Source of the DNA: Chitinophagaceae bacterium
Lineage (GTDB): Bacteria; Bacteroidota; Bacteroidia; Chitinophagales; Chitinophagaceae
Length of the DNA stretch: 64,000 bases
Assembly (NCBI GenBank): GCA_020403455.1
Contig: JADBXP010000024.1
Coordinates: 1 to 64,000 of the forward strand
Direction of reading: 5' to 3'
Shown here one piece after another: positions 45,870 through 55,362 of the stretch. A program made the translations under genes and the position numbers. The notes under the pieces were generated by a model. It was not told the origin of the DNA. It made no database searches and saw only the letters and a program-made list of their open reading frames with translations. Each line of letters starts with the position of its first letter. Positions within the stretch are counted from its first letter, which is position 1.

Positions 45870-46679
45870 ATGAGATACTATTTTTTATGTTTGATTGCCC
45901 TATTCCCGATTGCTGTATTTGCCCAAAATCCATCCCTGGTATCGTCTATTGTACCGGGAACCTATACCCTCAATGATAAATCGGAAGTACAGGCAGCAAA
46001 GACAGGAGGCCCGTTTGGAAAACTGGTTGTATCAGAGCCGGTCAATAACAAATGTATTTTCCACCTACGTTACTCCACAGGTGCTCCGGCCAATAACCTT
46101 GGGCTTATCAAAGATTCTTTGACGGTATATGGAACGAAAACATTTTATAAAACAACTGAAGATCCAAGTTGCCGGGTGGTTTTTGAATTCAATGAAAAGG
46201 GTGTTACCATTTCCCAGGAATCTACTGCAGGTTCTTTCGCTTGCGGTTTTGGAAGAAATGTTCATGTAGATGGCGTCTATTCACGTATTAAGCCGACAAC
46301 CTCAATTCTGCCAAGTATCAGAACCGGTAGCCGGGATATAGAAATTTTTTGGGCTGAATGGATGAGTTGGGACAAACCCGGTAAAGCAACAATAACAAAT
46401 CTTGAAAACGGAAAATACTCTATCACAGGTAAACAAATCGGAAGAGATAAAAAAGGATATATGACTATTGATGGAACACTTAAGATGCTCTCTGCAACAC
46501 AGATGGAATTTGAAGGTACCATCATCAGCCAGGAAGCAATCATCAATGAGGGAAAGGTTTGTAAGCGCGAGGGCAAAATAAAATTTACCAAAAGCAAACG
46601 TTTCAATAAATGGGTATCGAACCTACAAAAAAACTGGGGTGGTCAAAATGTTGACGAATACATAACCATCAGCTATTAA
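45870..46679 (+). CDS. Secreted protein of unknown function
   Basis: A 269-residue protein with a signal peptide (MRYYFLCLIALFPIAVFAQ). I do not recognise the family. Residues about 20-150 are beta-rich with three cysteines (NKCIFHLRY, PSCRVVF, FACGFGRNVHVDGVYSR) and about 155-269 form a second beta-rich segment (FWAEWMSWDKPGKATI, KGYMTIDGTLKML, CKREGKIKFTKSKRFNKWV). It looks like a two-domain periplasmic or released protein without obvious catalytic residues. It is followed 5 bases later by a bestrophin-like membrane protein, so the two are probably co-transcribed. Confidence 0.6.
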   Translation: MRYYFLCLIALFPIAVFAQNPSLVSSIVPGTYTLNDKSEVQAAKTGGPFGKLVVSEPVNNKCIFHLRYSTGAPANNLGLIKDSLTVYGTKTFYKTTEDPSCRVVFEFNEKGVTISQESTAGSFACGFGRNVHVDGVYSRIKPTTSILPSIRTGSRDIEIFWAEWMSWDKPGKATITNLENGKYSITGKQIGRDKKGYMTIDGTLKMLSATQMEFEGTIISQEAIINEGKVCKREGKIKFTKSKRFNKWVSNLQKNWGGQNVDEYITISY

Positions 46680-46684
46680 AAATT

Positions 46685-47467
46685 ATGTTTATGCATGCTT
46701 CATTTTTGTCAGGTTTAGATGCTTTGCAAATTTCACTGACACTGTTCATTGTTATGTTGTTGGTCTATTTTATTGCTAAAATGATGGCAGGCCTGAGACC
46801 TTTTCAGTCTTATGTAGATGACACCATCAATCCAATTGAAGGATCTTTGCTAGGATTATTGGCTCTATTACTCGCATTTACATTTAGCATGTCAGCTTCC
46901 CGCTATGAAGCCAGAAGAAATGTTATGGTTACTGAAGCCAACGATATTGGAACCGTTATTCTTCGTTGTGATCTTTATCCAGATTCCACACGGAATAACC
47001 TTCGCATGTATTTGAAAGACTATGTTGAAGCACGAATCAATTATTTTCAGGCGGGAGAAAATGTCTCAAAAGAAAGTGCAGCATTGGCTTCAACCGAAAC
47101 TATCGGTAAACTTATTTGGTCGGAAGTAGCCTTATCCTCTCGCCAAAAAGACAACCTGGTTGCTTCCAATCAGATGATACCAGCACTCAATGCAATGTTA
47201 GATATCGTTACCAACCGAAGTGCTGAAAAAAATGCAACAGTGCCGGACTCTATACTTTGGTTGCTTTTCATGCTCTGTATCATTTGCAGTTTTATTCTTG
47301 GATTTCAAAAGTCAACCACTAAAAATCCTTTCATCATCAGCATGGTATTCTCTTTGATGGTATGTGCCTGTATACATCTCATTATAGACCTCGATAGACC
47401 AAGAAAGGGATTTATCAATATGAAGGATACTCAACAATACATCATTGACCTAAGAAAAATGTTTTAA
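46685..47467 (+). CDS. Bestrophin-like (DUF4239) membrane protein
   Basis: A 260-residue membrane protein with two N-terminal helices (ISLTLFIVMLLVYFIAKMM and GSLLGLLALLLAFTFSMS), a soluble middle with RYEARRNVMVTEANDIGTVILR and the Asp/Arg-rich helix RMYLKDYVEARINYF, and two C-terminal helices (LLFMLCIICSFILGF and ISMVFSLMVCACIHLIIDLDRP). This is the pattern of DUF4239 bestrophin-like proteins, possibly anion channels; activity is unproven. It starts 5 bases after the unknown secreted protein. It is convergent with thrC; the 60-base gap holds only a weak TGCCT/AGGCA hairpin at 47468-47482. Confidence 0.75.
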   Translation: MFMHASFLSGLDALQISLTLFIVMLLVYFIAKMMAGLRPFQSYVDDTINPIEGSLLGLLALLLAFTFSMSASRYEARRNVMVTEANDIGTVILRCDLYPDSTRNNLRMYLKDYVEARINYFQAGENVSKESAALASTETIGKLIWSEVALSSRQKDNLVASNQMIPALNAMLDIVTNRSAEKNATVPDSILWLLFMLCIICSFILGFQKSTTKNPFIISMVFSLMVCACIHLIIDLDRPRKGFINMKDTQQYIIDLRKMF

Positions 47468-47530
47468 TGCCTAAATCAGGCAACTCTCACTTTCGTTTGC
47501 AGGTCGATAGCTTATTGAAAAGGAAAAAAA

Positions 47531-48829
47531 TTATCGATTGAGCAACCAACTCTTCAGGTGCGAATAAATCGGCTCCATATCAATAGAGATTGGCTTTTTT
47601 GAAAAGAGTTCTTTAGCGGCATCCGGGAGCAAAGGATCAAAACCCAATGTTTTTTTTATTACATCAGGAAATTTAACGGGGTGAGCCGTAGCCAGAAAAA
47701 TCCCCTTTTGGCCAGCATGTGCCGATATATAATTCTCCAATGCCTGGAAAGCAACCGCACCATGTGGATCTAACAAATAACCATTCGTTTCATAAACACG
47801 CTGAATGCAAGCCGTAGTGGCTGCATCTGATATAGAATACCCGGTTATCATTTTCCTAACAGAAGAGGTGTCTTGATCGAATAATTCAAGAATACGAATG
47901 AAATTACTGGGATCACCAACATCCATGGCATTTGAAATGGTTGGCACCGATGTTCGGGATGCATACGTTTCTCCGTGCAGAAATCTGGCAACCGCATCAT
48001 TGACATTACAGGCAGCAATAAAATGGGCGACCGGCAAACCGGATCGCCAGGCAATTAATCCGGCAGCAATATTTCCAAAATTACCGCTGGGTACAGCAAC
48101 TACCGGCATATCGCATTCTTTATGCCATTGCTGTAACGCAAAAAAGTAATACAGCTGCTGTGGTAACCAGCGTGCTATGTTAATTGAATTAGCGGAAGTC
48201 AATTGGTAGTGCTGAATTAATTCAGTATCCATAAATGCTTCTTTTACCATCGACTGACAGTCATCAAAGCTGCCATTGATAGCCAGGGCTGTAATGTTCT
48301 TCCCACAGGTAGTCAATTGCAACTCCTGAACCGGACTTACCTTACCTTTTGGATATAAGATGATTACTTCAACTCCTTCGACATCCAAAAATCCATTAGC
48401 GACAGCTCCTCCTGTATCACCTGAGGTTGCGACCAAAACAGTTGTTTTTCCCTGATGATGCCGATAAAAATAACCCAGACATCTGCTCATAAATCTGGCT
48501 CCCACATCTTTGAATGCCCAGGTTGGTCCATGAAATAATTCCAGCGCACTTGTGGTTGAATTTACCTCAACAAGCGGAGTAGGAAAATCTATTGTGTCAA
48601 GGACTATCTCCCTCAAAACATTGTCAGGAATAGACGCACTAACATAAGGGTACATTACTTCAAAAGCCAACTCCTCTCTGGAAAGGGATAAAAGGTGATT
48701 GATTGCATGTGCAGAATAATGAGGAATAGATTCAGGAAAAAATAATCCCCGCAAGGGGGCCTGCCCCATCAAAGTTGCCTGCTCAAAACTGACGCTAAAT
48801 GATGGATCCTGAATACTATAAAATTTCAT
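47531..48829 (-). CDS. thrC: Threonine synthase
   Basis: A PLP-dependent enzyme of 432 residues converting O-phosphohomoserine to threonine, last step of the pathway. The PLP lysine lies in LFHGPTWAFKDVGARF, with the phosphate-cradle segment TSGDTGGAVANGF and SANSINIARWLPQQLYYF typical of the ThrC type found in E. coli. ATG at 48829 is chosen over the TTG one codon earlier. It is the last gene of the ilv-thr series, 35 bases after thrB, and convergent with the bestrophin-like gene. It shares the leader attenuator at 59750-59901 if the operon is continuous. Confidence 0.95.
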   Translation of the reverse strand: MKFYSIQDPSFSVSFEQATLMGQAPLRGLFFPESIPHYSAHAINHLLSLSREELAFEVMYPYVSASIPDNVLREIVLDTIDFPTPLVEVNSTTSALELFHGPTWAFKDVGARFMSRCLGYFYRHHQGKTTVLVATSGDTGGAVANGFLDVEGVEVIILYPKGKVSPVQELQLTTCGKNITALAINGSFDDCQSMVKEAFMDTELIQHYQLTSANSINIARWLPQQLYYFFALQQWHKECDMPVVAVPSGNFGNIAAGLIAWRSGLPVAHFIAACNVNDAVARFLHGETYASRTSVPTISNAMDVGDPSNFIRILELFDQDTSSVRKMITGYSISDAATTACIQRVYETNGYLLDPHGAVAFQALENYISAHAGQKGIFLATAHPVKFPDVIKKTLGFDPLLPDAAKELFSKKPISIDMEPIYSHLKSWLLNR

Positions 48830-48864
48830 CAATACCTCTTATGTTTGTTATTGCGCTTTTTATT

Positions 48865-49854
48865 TTATTGAATAGTTACCCTGATTCCTTTTGAACAAAT
48901 TCGGGTAACATAGGTGTGGTGATCAAGTGACATCGCCGAATAAATTGCCTTCATTTCCTGTTCAACATGCAGTGCGGTCTGGTACTCACTGCTTAGCATA
49001 AAAATAGATGGCCCTGACCCGGAAATTCCTCCGCCCAATGCCCCCGCTTCTTTGCTCTTTTTCTTGACAGCATCAAACCCCGGTATTAAAATACTCCTGA
49101 CCGGCTCAATTAATACATCTTCCAGTGAGCGTCCGATTAGTGCATGATCGCTCTTCATTAGTCCGGCAACAAGTCCGCCAATATTTCCCCACTGACGTAT
49201 AGCATCCCTCAATTGAACGTTCTGCTTTAGAATACTTCTGGCATCAGAAGTTCTTACTTCTATCTGTGGGTGAACAATGGTAACAAACAAATCAGGGGAT
49301 GGCAGGGAGATAATATCAAGGGGGAAAATAGACCTGATCAATGTTACACCACCATAAATACAAGGTGCAATGTTATCAGCATGTTTTACACCTGATGCAA
49401 GTTTTTCTCCATTCATTGCAAACCGCACCAGATCGTCATTTTGATAATTTCTTTGTAACAAGACATTGGCAGCAACGACGGCACCCGCTGCGCTGGCAGC
49501 ACTGGAACCTACACCACTTCCGGGTTTAATCTGTTTGTGAATGCGAAGCTCTAAGCCAGTATTCTTCAAGTTCGCTTCTTCTAATAAAGAAAGTAGAGCG
49601 ACACCGGCAACATTTTGAGATGGGTCGCAGGAAAGACCATAATTATCTTCATGAATGATGGTAAGACCCTTCTGATTTGTCTTGTTGAGTTGCATGGTAT
49701 CGTATGGCTCTTCAACTGCAAATCCAAGTATATCAAATCCGCAGACCATATTAGCAACAGTCGCAGGTGTTCGTACCAAAACCGATTGAATGTCCCCACT
49801 TTGTTCGTTGGAAAGAGGTGAAAATATTTTGGTGTGACTGTTGATGAATAACAT
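48865..49854 (-). CDS. thrB: Homoserine kinase
   Basis: A 329-residue GHMP-family kinase that phosphorylates homoserine. The ATP-binding loop PGSGVGSSAASAAGAV is intact, and the family landmarks TPATVANMVCGFDILGFAV near the N-terminus and GALGGGISGSGPSIFML near the C-terminus are present. Its start lies 9 bases after the stop of thrA and it precedes thrC by 35 bases, the classical thrABC order. The first about 22 residues (MLFINSHTKIFSPLSNEQSG) exceed the usual start, and a later start is possible but no good alternative Met was found before residue 36. Confidence 0.94.
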   Translation of the reverse strand: MLFINSHTKIFSPLSNEQSGDIQSVLVRTPATVANMVCGFDILGFAVEEPYDTMQLNKTNQKGLTIIHEDNYGLSCDPSQNVAGVALLSLLEEANLKNTGLELRIHKQIKPGSGVGSSAASAAGAVVAANVLLQRNYQNDDLVRFAMNGEKLASGVKHADNIAPCIYGGVTLIRSIFPLDIISLPSPDLFVTIVHPQIEVRTSDARSILKQNVQLRDAIRQWGNIGGLVAGLMKSDHALIGRSLEDVLIEPVRSILIPGFDAVKKKSKEAGALGGGISGSGPSIFMLSSEYQTALHVEQEMKAIYSAMSLDHHTYVTRICSKGIRVTIQ

Positions 49855-49863
49855 GGGATACTT

Positions 49864-52305
49864 TTAACGGGCTACCCTTATGATATCTGCAAAAACTCCT
49901 GATGCAGTTACATCAGCACCGGCACCAGCACCCTTAATCACCATTGGTAACTCAGGGTATCGTTCAGAATAAAACAAAATAAGATTGTCTTTGCCATACA
50001 AATGATAAAAATCAGAATCGGCTGCTATATGTTGCAGCCCAACAGATGCCTTACCTCCCTCGTAAGTAGCAACAAATTTCAGCTTACATGATTTAGCAGC
50101 AGCCTGATCGTATAAACTTTTAAAATGAGCTTCCTGTTTTTCCATTTCAGCATAAAAATCATCCACAGTTCCCTCAAAGCAGCTGGCGGGCAGAAATGGA
50201 TGATTTTCAATATCAGTCATTTCTAGTGCCTGCCCGGATTCTCTGGCTAAAATCATAATTTTTCTCATCACATCTGTACCGCCCAAATCAAGTCGGGGAT
50301 CGGGCTCAGTATATCCTTCTTTTTGTGCCTGTCGAACAACCTGAGCAAAGAGAATGCTTCCATCATAATTATTGAAAACAAAATTGAGCGTTCCCGACAA
50401 AACAGCCTGAATACTTCGAATAGAGTCTCCGCTGCGTAATAAATCATTGAGTGTTCCAATTACAGGCAGACCCGCACCTACGTTGGTTTCGAACAGAAAC
50501 TGTGTATTATATTCTCTTGCCAACAATTTAAGATATCTGTAATGCTCATACGCTGAAGAACAGGCAATTTTATTACAAGCAACTACGGCAACGCTTTTTT
50601 CCAACAAAGCACCATAAACTCCGGCAACCACCTCATTGGCAGTCACATCTACAAAAACACTGTTGCGCAAGTTCGCCGATCGAATGGCAGCAACGAAATC
50701 GTGCACTGTACCAGTTGAAGCCGTGGCTAACTGTTCACGCCAGTTCATCAAATCAATGCCTTCTTCCTGAACCAGAATTTTTTTACTATTGGCAAGGCCG
50801 GTTACCCTGATCTGTAACCGCATGTGCTCTTGCAAATAATTAAACTGCTGTTGTAATTGACCTACCAGTTTGCTTCCTACATTTCCGGTTCCTGCAATAA
50901 ACACATTCAACTGTTTATACGTTGTCTCAAAAAACTCCTCATGTAAAACATTGATGGCTTTTTTGATGTCTTTATCAGAAAGAACTGCTGATATGTTTTT
51001 CTCAGATGAACCTTGAGCTATGGCCCTGACATTAATTCCATTTCTACCCAATACACCAAACATTTTTCCACTTACCCCGGGGTGACTCTTCATTTGTTCC
51101 CCCACCAATGCCAGTATGGCCATGCCTGATTCAACCTGTAATGGGTCTACTCTGCCAGAATTGATTTCTGCATCAAATGATCGATCTACAACCTCCTTAG
51201 CCAGTTCTGTATCATTTTCATCAATAGCGACACATATGGAGTGTTCAGAAGAACTTTGTGTTATCAATATCACATTGATTCCCCTATCTGCCAGTACTTC
51301 AAATAATCGCTTGGAAAATCCGGGTATACCTATCATTCCACTCCCTTCCAAACTCAACAAAGCAATTTTATTGATACTGGTTATTCCCCGGATAAAACCA
51401 TCAGACGCGGGTGCAGTTTTTTCAATTACAGTACCAAAATCTGTAGGAGCAAAGGTGTTCTTTAACCATACGGGAATGTTCTTTTTCATCACGGGTTGTA
51501 TGGTTGGCGGATAAATGATTTTAGCCCCGAAGTGAGATAACTCCATTGCTTCCTGATAAGAAATACGGGGTATTGTCCTTGGATGCTGAACCAATCGAGG
51601 ATCAGCTGTCATCATTCCACTAACATCTGTCCAAATCTCTACAATATTTGCATCGATTGCTGCAGCAAATATAGCTGCAGTATAATCAGAGCCTCCCCTA
51701 CCTAAAGTAGTAGTATGCCCATATTCATCGGCAGCAATAAATCCTGGTGCAACATACAATGTACAAGGATGAGCAGCAACGAAGTTTCTGATGCGTTGAT
51801 TGGTTATTTCAAATTGAACTGAAGCTTTACCAAAATGACTATCAGTTACAATTAATTCTCTGGAATCAATCCAACGCTGTTGTGTGTGAGTAGCTTCGAT
51901 ACTTGCTGACAATATAAGTGATGACAAAAGTTCACCAAAGCTGACTATTTTATCTTTTGTTCGGGGTGACAATTCTCCTAACAAAAAAACTCCCTCACAA
52001 ATAGCCTCCAATTGGTTGAATTGCTGTTTTACCCTACTTAAAGTAGCGCTTTGTTGTTGGATTGGTAAAAGATGACGCACGGCATCTAAATGTCGCAATT
52101 CCATTTCTTGCAGAAGTTGGCGATAATTAATATCTCCCTCAGCTGCCAGTTCTCCGGTTTTTAATAACAAATCCGTTATACCCCCCATAGCAGAAACTAC
52201 CATTATGGTTGTATCCTTTAGTAAGGCATCATTGACAATAGCAATTACCTTTTGCATGTTCCCGGCATTGGCTACTGAGCTTCCGCCGAATTTGATTACT
52301 TGCAT
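49864..52305 (-). CDS. thrA: Bifunctional aspartokinase / homoserine dehydrogenase
   Basis: An 813-residue fusion. Residues 1-290 form the aspartate kinase (KFGGSSVANAGNMQ, TTLGRGGSDYTAAIFAA), about 300-460 tandem ACT domains (ITSINKIALLSLEGSGMIG, ILALVGEQM..HPGVSGKMF), and about 465-813 the homoserine dehydrogenase (VFIAGTGNVGSKLV, VSGTLNFVFN, EPDPRLDLGGTDVMRKIMILARE). It carries out the first and third steps from aspartate to threonine; the asd step between them is not encoded in this window. The ACT pair suggests feedback control, commonly by threonine. A gap of 88 bases separates it from ilvA upstream. Confidence 0.96.
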   Translation of the reverse strand: MQVIKFGGSSVANAGNMQKVIAIVNDALLKDTTIMVVSAMGGITDLLLKTGELAAEGDINYRQLLQEMELRHLDAVRHLLPIQQQSATLSRVKQQFNQLEAICEGVFLLGELSPRTKDKIVSFGELLSSLILSASIEATHTQQRWIDSRELIVTDSHFGKASVQFEITNQRIRNFVAAHPCTLYVAPGFIAADEYGHTTTLGRGGSDYTAAIFAAAIDANIVEIWTDVSGMMTADPRLVQHPRTIPRISYQEAMELSHFGAKIIYPPTIQPVMKKNIPVWLKNTFAPTDFGTVIEKTAPASDGFIRGITSINKIALLSLEGSGMIGIPGFSKRLFEVLADRGINVILITQSSSEHSICVAIDENDTELAKEVVDRSFDAEINSGRVDPLQVESGMAILALVGEQMKSHPGVSGKMFGVLGRNGINVRAIAQGSSEKNISAVLSDKDIKKAINVLHEEFFETTYKQLNVFIAGTGNVGSKLVGQLQQQFNYLQEHMRLQIRVTGLANSKKILVQEEGIDLMNWREQLATASTGTVHDFVAAIRSANLRNSVFVDVTANEVVAGVYGALLEKSVAVVACNKIACSSAYEHYRYLKLLAREYNTQFLFETNVGAGLPVIGTLNDLLRSGDSIRSIQAVLSGTLNFVFNNYDGSILFAQVVRQAQKEGYTEPDPRLDLGGTDVMRKIMILARESGQALEMTDIENHPFLPASCFEGTVDDFYAEMEKQEAHFKSLYDQAAAKSCKLKFVATYEGGKASVGLQHIAADSDFYHLYGKDNLILFYSERYPELPMVIKGAGAGADVTASGVFADIIRVAR

Positions 52306-52393
52306 TTTCTTTCTTTCATTTTTTTATCGACCGGAAGAAGAATACATCGATGTCGTCAGACAAGGAATCGCTTTACGCATTGCAGGGCATTGA

Positions 52394-53647
52394 TTAAATC
52401 AGGTAACCAAACAAATTATCTTCCGGCTTTATTTCTGTATAATTAATTTTATATAGATCCAGGTGTTGAATCAGTCTGGCATAATCATTTTTTTCTTTCA
52501 ACTCTATGCCAACCAGTGCCGGTCCGGTTTCCTTGTTGTGTTTTTGCATGTATTCAAATCTTGTGATATCATCATTTGGACCAAGTACATGACTGACAAA
52601 TTCTTTGAGTGCTCCGGGGCGCTGAGCAAAGCGTACAAGAAAATAATGTTTTAGTCCCTCATACTGTAAAGAGCGTTCTTTTATCTCTTGCATTCGATCA
52701 ATATCATTGTTACTGCCACTTACCACACATACCACTGTTTTTCCAACAATTTGATCAGCATAATTATCCAATGCTGCAATTGAGAGGGCGCCTGCTGGCT
52801 CTACTACAATCGCATCTTGGTTATACAATTGCAATATGGTACTGCAAATTTTACCTTCGGGTACAAGATGCATCTGATCTAAAGCATCCTTACAATATTG
52901 AAAAGTTACTTCACCTACTTTTTTAACAGCTGCGCCATCAACGAATCGATCAATGTTTTCTACAACTACCGGCCGGCCCGCTTTTATAGCTTCCAACATC
53001 GAAGGTGCACCAGCTGGTTCAACCCCAATAATTTTAGTTGCAGGTGAATACATCTTAAAGTAGGTGCCAACTCCGGCGCTGAGTCCACCTCCCCCAACAG
53101 GTAAAAAAAGATAATCAATATCAGATAAGTCATCAAGAATTTCCATTCCTACAGTTGCCTGACCTTCAATTATTTTTCGATCATCAAAAGCAGGAATAAA
53201 AACCATATTGTTTTGGGCAGTATATTGAAGTGCGGCATGAGCACAATCATCATATGTATCACCTACTAATATGACTTCTACCCAATCTTCCCCAAACATT
53301 CTTGTCTGATTCACTTTCTGGTTAGGAGTGATGATTGGCATGAAAATCACACCTTTTACCTGTAATTTTCTACAACTGTAGGCAAATCCTTGTGCATGAT
53401 TGCCTGCACTCGCACAAACAACTCCTTTTGCAAGTTGTTCCGGTGTACATCTACTCATCATGTTGAAAGCACCCCGTAACTTATAGGATCGTACTAGCTG
53501 CAGGTCTTCCCGCTTCAGGTAAACCTGACAATGGTATTGTTGAGAAAGGGTGCGACTAAGTGTCAACGGTGTATGTTTCACTACTTTCCTTAACCGCTCC
53601 CTTGTACCGGCAAAGTCTAGTCCGCTATCTGTAATGGTTTCTTGCAT
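52394..53647 (-). CDS. ilvA: Threonine ammonia-lyase (threonine deaminase)
   Basis: A 417-residue PLP enzyme making 2-oxobutyrate from threonine, the committed step to isoleucine. The PLP lysine lies in VRSYKLRGAFNMM, and SAGNHAQGFAYSC and PVGGGGLSAGVGTYFK are intact. The C-terminal about 85 residues hold a single ACT-like domain (HYFLVRFAQRPGALKEFV) instead of the double one of the E. coli enzyme, as in the shorter IlvA subtype. It links the thr genes downstream with the ilv genes upstream (ilvC ends 22 bases before it). Confidence 0.95.
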   Translation of the reverse strand: MQETITDSGLDFAGTRERLRKVVKHTPLTLSRTLSQQYHCQVYLKREDLQLVRSYKLRGAFNMMSRCTPEQLAKGVVCASAGNHAQGFAYSCRKLQVKGVIFMPIITPNQKVNQTRMFGEDWVEVILVGDTYDDCAHAALQYTAQNNMVFIPAFDDRKIIEGQATVGMEILDDLSDIDYLFLPVGGGGLSAGVGTYFKMYSPATKIIGVEPAGAPSMLEAIKAGRPVVVENIDRFVDGAAVKKVGEVTFQYCKDALDQMHLVPEGKICSTILQLYNQDAIVVEPAGALSIAALDNYADQIVGKTVVCVVSGSNNDIDRMQEIKERSLQYEGLKHYFLVRFAQRPGALKEFVSHVLGPNDDITRFEYMQKHNKETGPALVGIELKEKNDYARLIQHLDLYKINYTEIKPEDNLFGYLI

Positions 53648-53669
53648 TTGAAATATGGATCGGACTCAA

Positions 53670-54716
53670 TCAGTTATTTTCGGGACGAAGACTTCTAACC
53701 GTCTTTCCTGCCTGCCACATTTCACTCTGGTTCAATTCCTTCAATTCTTCCTCCAGTTTTTCTCTGTAATCAGATTTGCTATTGCTCTCAATTGATTTAG
53801 CAGCTTCTCTTCCTGTAGCCACACTTTCATAGAGTTCATTGAACACCGGCAGTGTTGCATCGCGGAATTTTTTCCACCAGTCCAATGCACCACGCTGAGC
53901 TGTAGTAGAACAATTGGCATACATCCAGTCCATTCCATTTTCTGCAACGAGCGGCATTAGAGATTGCGTTAATTCTTCTACGGTCTCATTAAATGCTTCT
54001 GAAGGCGAATGACCTTTTGAACGCAATACCTGGTATTGTGCTGCAAAAATTCCTTGTATAGCACCCATCAAAGTACCACGTTCTCCTGTCAGATCGCTGT
54101 ACACTTCTTTTTTGAAATCTGTTTCAAACAGGTAACCACTTCCGATGGCAATACCCAAAGCGATTACGCGATCAAAGGCTTTTCCGGTAGCGTCCTGAAA
54201 TATGGCATAACTACTGTTGAGTCCTCTTCCCTGTAAAAACATCCGACGCAAAGAGGTTCCGGAACCCTTGGGAGCAACGAGGAACACATCTACATCTGCC
54301 GGTGGAATGATTCCCGTTTGGTCATTATAAGTTATGCCAAATCCATGTGAAAAATAGAGTGCCTTGCCGGGAGTCAGGTATTTCTTTACAGTGGGCCACA
54401 TAGCAATTTGAGCAGCATCACTTAATAGATAACAGATGATCGTTCCACGCTGCAGAGCTTCTTCAATTTCAAACAGAGATTCACCAGGAACAAAACCATC
54501 GGCAACAGCTTTGTCCCAACTCTTTGAATTTTTTCGTTGACCAATAATTACATGTATGCCATTTTCTTTTTGATTCAGGGCTTGTCCGGGTCCCTGCACA
54601 CCATAACCGATTACAGCCACTACTTCATTTTTCAATACTTCCTGTGCTTTTGACAGGGGAAATTCATCGCGGGTAACTACATTTTCTTCTACACCGCCAA
54701 AATTTAATTTTGCCAT
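53670..54716 (-). CDS. ilvC: Ketol-acid reductoisomerase
   Basis: A 348-residue enzyme that isomerises and reduces acetolactate or acetohydroxybutyrate to dihydroxy acids of the valine and isoleucine pathways. The nucleotide-binding motif VIGYGVQGPGQALN is near residue 36, and the C-terminal knotted domain contains SDLTGERGTLMGA with the Mg-binding acidic residues and the ENGMDWMYANCSTTAQRGALDWW segment. Start and length fit the single-knot class with a short C-terminal tail. It stands 37 bases after ilvN and 22 before ilvA. Confidence 0.95.
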   Translation of the reverse strand: MAKLNFGGVEENVVTRDEFPLSKAQEVLKNEVVAVIGYGVQGPGQALNQKENGIHVIIGQRKNSKSWDKAVADGFVPGESLFEIEEALQRGTIICYLLSDAAQIAMWPTVKKYLTPGKALYFSHGFGITYNDQTGIIPPADVDVFLVAPKGSGTSLRRMFLQGRGLNSSYAIFQDATGKAFDRVIALGIAIGSGYLFETDFKKEVYSDLTGERGTLMGAIQGIFAAQYQVLRSKGHSPSEAFNETVEELTQSLMPLVAENGMDWMYANCSTTAQRGALDWWKKFRDATLPVFNELYESVATGREAAKSIESNSKSDYREKLEEELKELNQSEMWQAGKTVRSLRPENN

Positions 54717-54753
54717 TGGGTTGTTTTTGATTGTATAATAAATTTTAAACTTT

Positions 54754-55341
54754 TTACATAGTGAAAATCTCTTTCTGTTGATTCAGGTACTCGTTTTCAA
54801 CAAGTTCAGCTTTGGGTTCAGATTGTTCAAACTCTCGTAATTTTTCGTGAAACCCTTTGCTATCTTTTATGATGGCTACCCGAGCACTTCTTACAAACTC
54901 AATTAATCCGTAGGGAGCCAATACCTGCACCAACCGGTCAGTTTCCTCCCGATGTCCAACTGTTTCAAATACCACATAATCATTTCTGATTACAACAGCT
55001 CTGGCTCCATGCTCTCGCAATAAGCGTTCGACTTTTACTTTTTCAGCAATCTGTGCTGTGGGTACTTTATACAAAGCCAGTTCCTGCCAGATAATTTCTT
55101 CATTGCTATTATAATAGGCTTTCAACACTTCAACTTGCTTCTCAATTTGCCGGGCTAATTTTCTAACGACCTCTTCAGTCTCATCAATTACAATGGTAAA
55201 ACGGTGAATTCCCTCAGCTTCAGAAGGGGATGTATTCATGCTTTCAACATTGATTTTTCTACGGGAGAAAATAGTAGCTATTCGAACCAAAAGTCCGATA
55301 TGATTTTCTGTATAGACGGTTATGGTATATTCCTGTTTCAT
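54754..55341 (-). CDS. ilvN: Acetolactate synthase small (regulatory) subunit
   Basis: A 195-residue ACT-domain protein: the N-terminal ACT segment begins YTITVYTENHIGLLVRIATIFSRRKINVESMNT, followed by a helical C-terminal regulatory domain (LRE, VVFETVGHREETDRLVQVL, GLIEFVRSARVAI). It binds the large subunit and normally confers valine feedback. It starts 21 bases after ilvB and lies 37 bases before ilvC. The symbol ilvN versus ilvH is a naming choice; the protein length is close to both. Confidence 0.94.
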   Translation of the reverse strand: MKQEYTITVYTENHIGLLVRIATIFSRRKINVESMNTSPSEAEGIHRFTIVIDETEEVVRKLARQIEKQVEVLKAYYNSNEEIIWQELALYKVPTAQIAEKVKVERLLREHGARAVVIRNDYVVFETVGHREETDRLVQVLAPYGLIEFVRSARVAIIKDSKGFHEKLREFEQSEPKAELVENEYLNQQKEIFTM

Positions 55342-55362
55342 ACTATTTTTTTAATGCTCCTG

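Noticed and set aside
47468-47482. TGCCT/AGGCA hairpin after the bestrophin-like gene as a terminator
   Set aside because: The stem has only five pairs and no T-run follows in either direction.
51116-51514. 132-codon plus-strand open frame opposite thrA
   Set aside because: Antisense of conserved coding sequence, no promoter or family resemblance.
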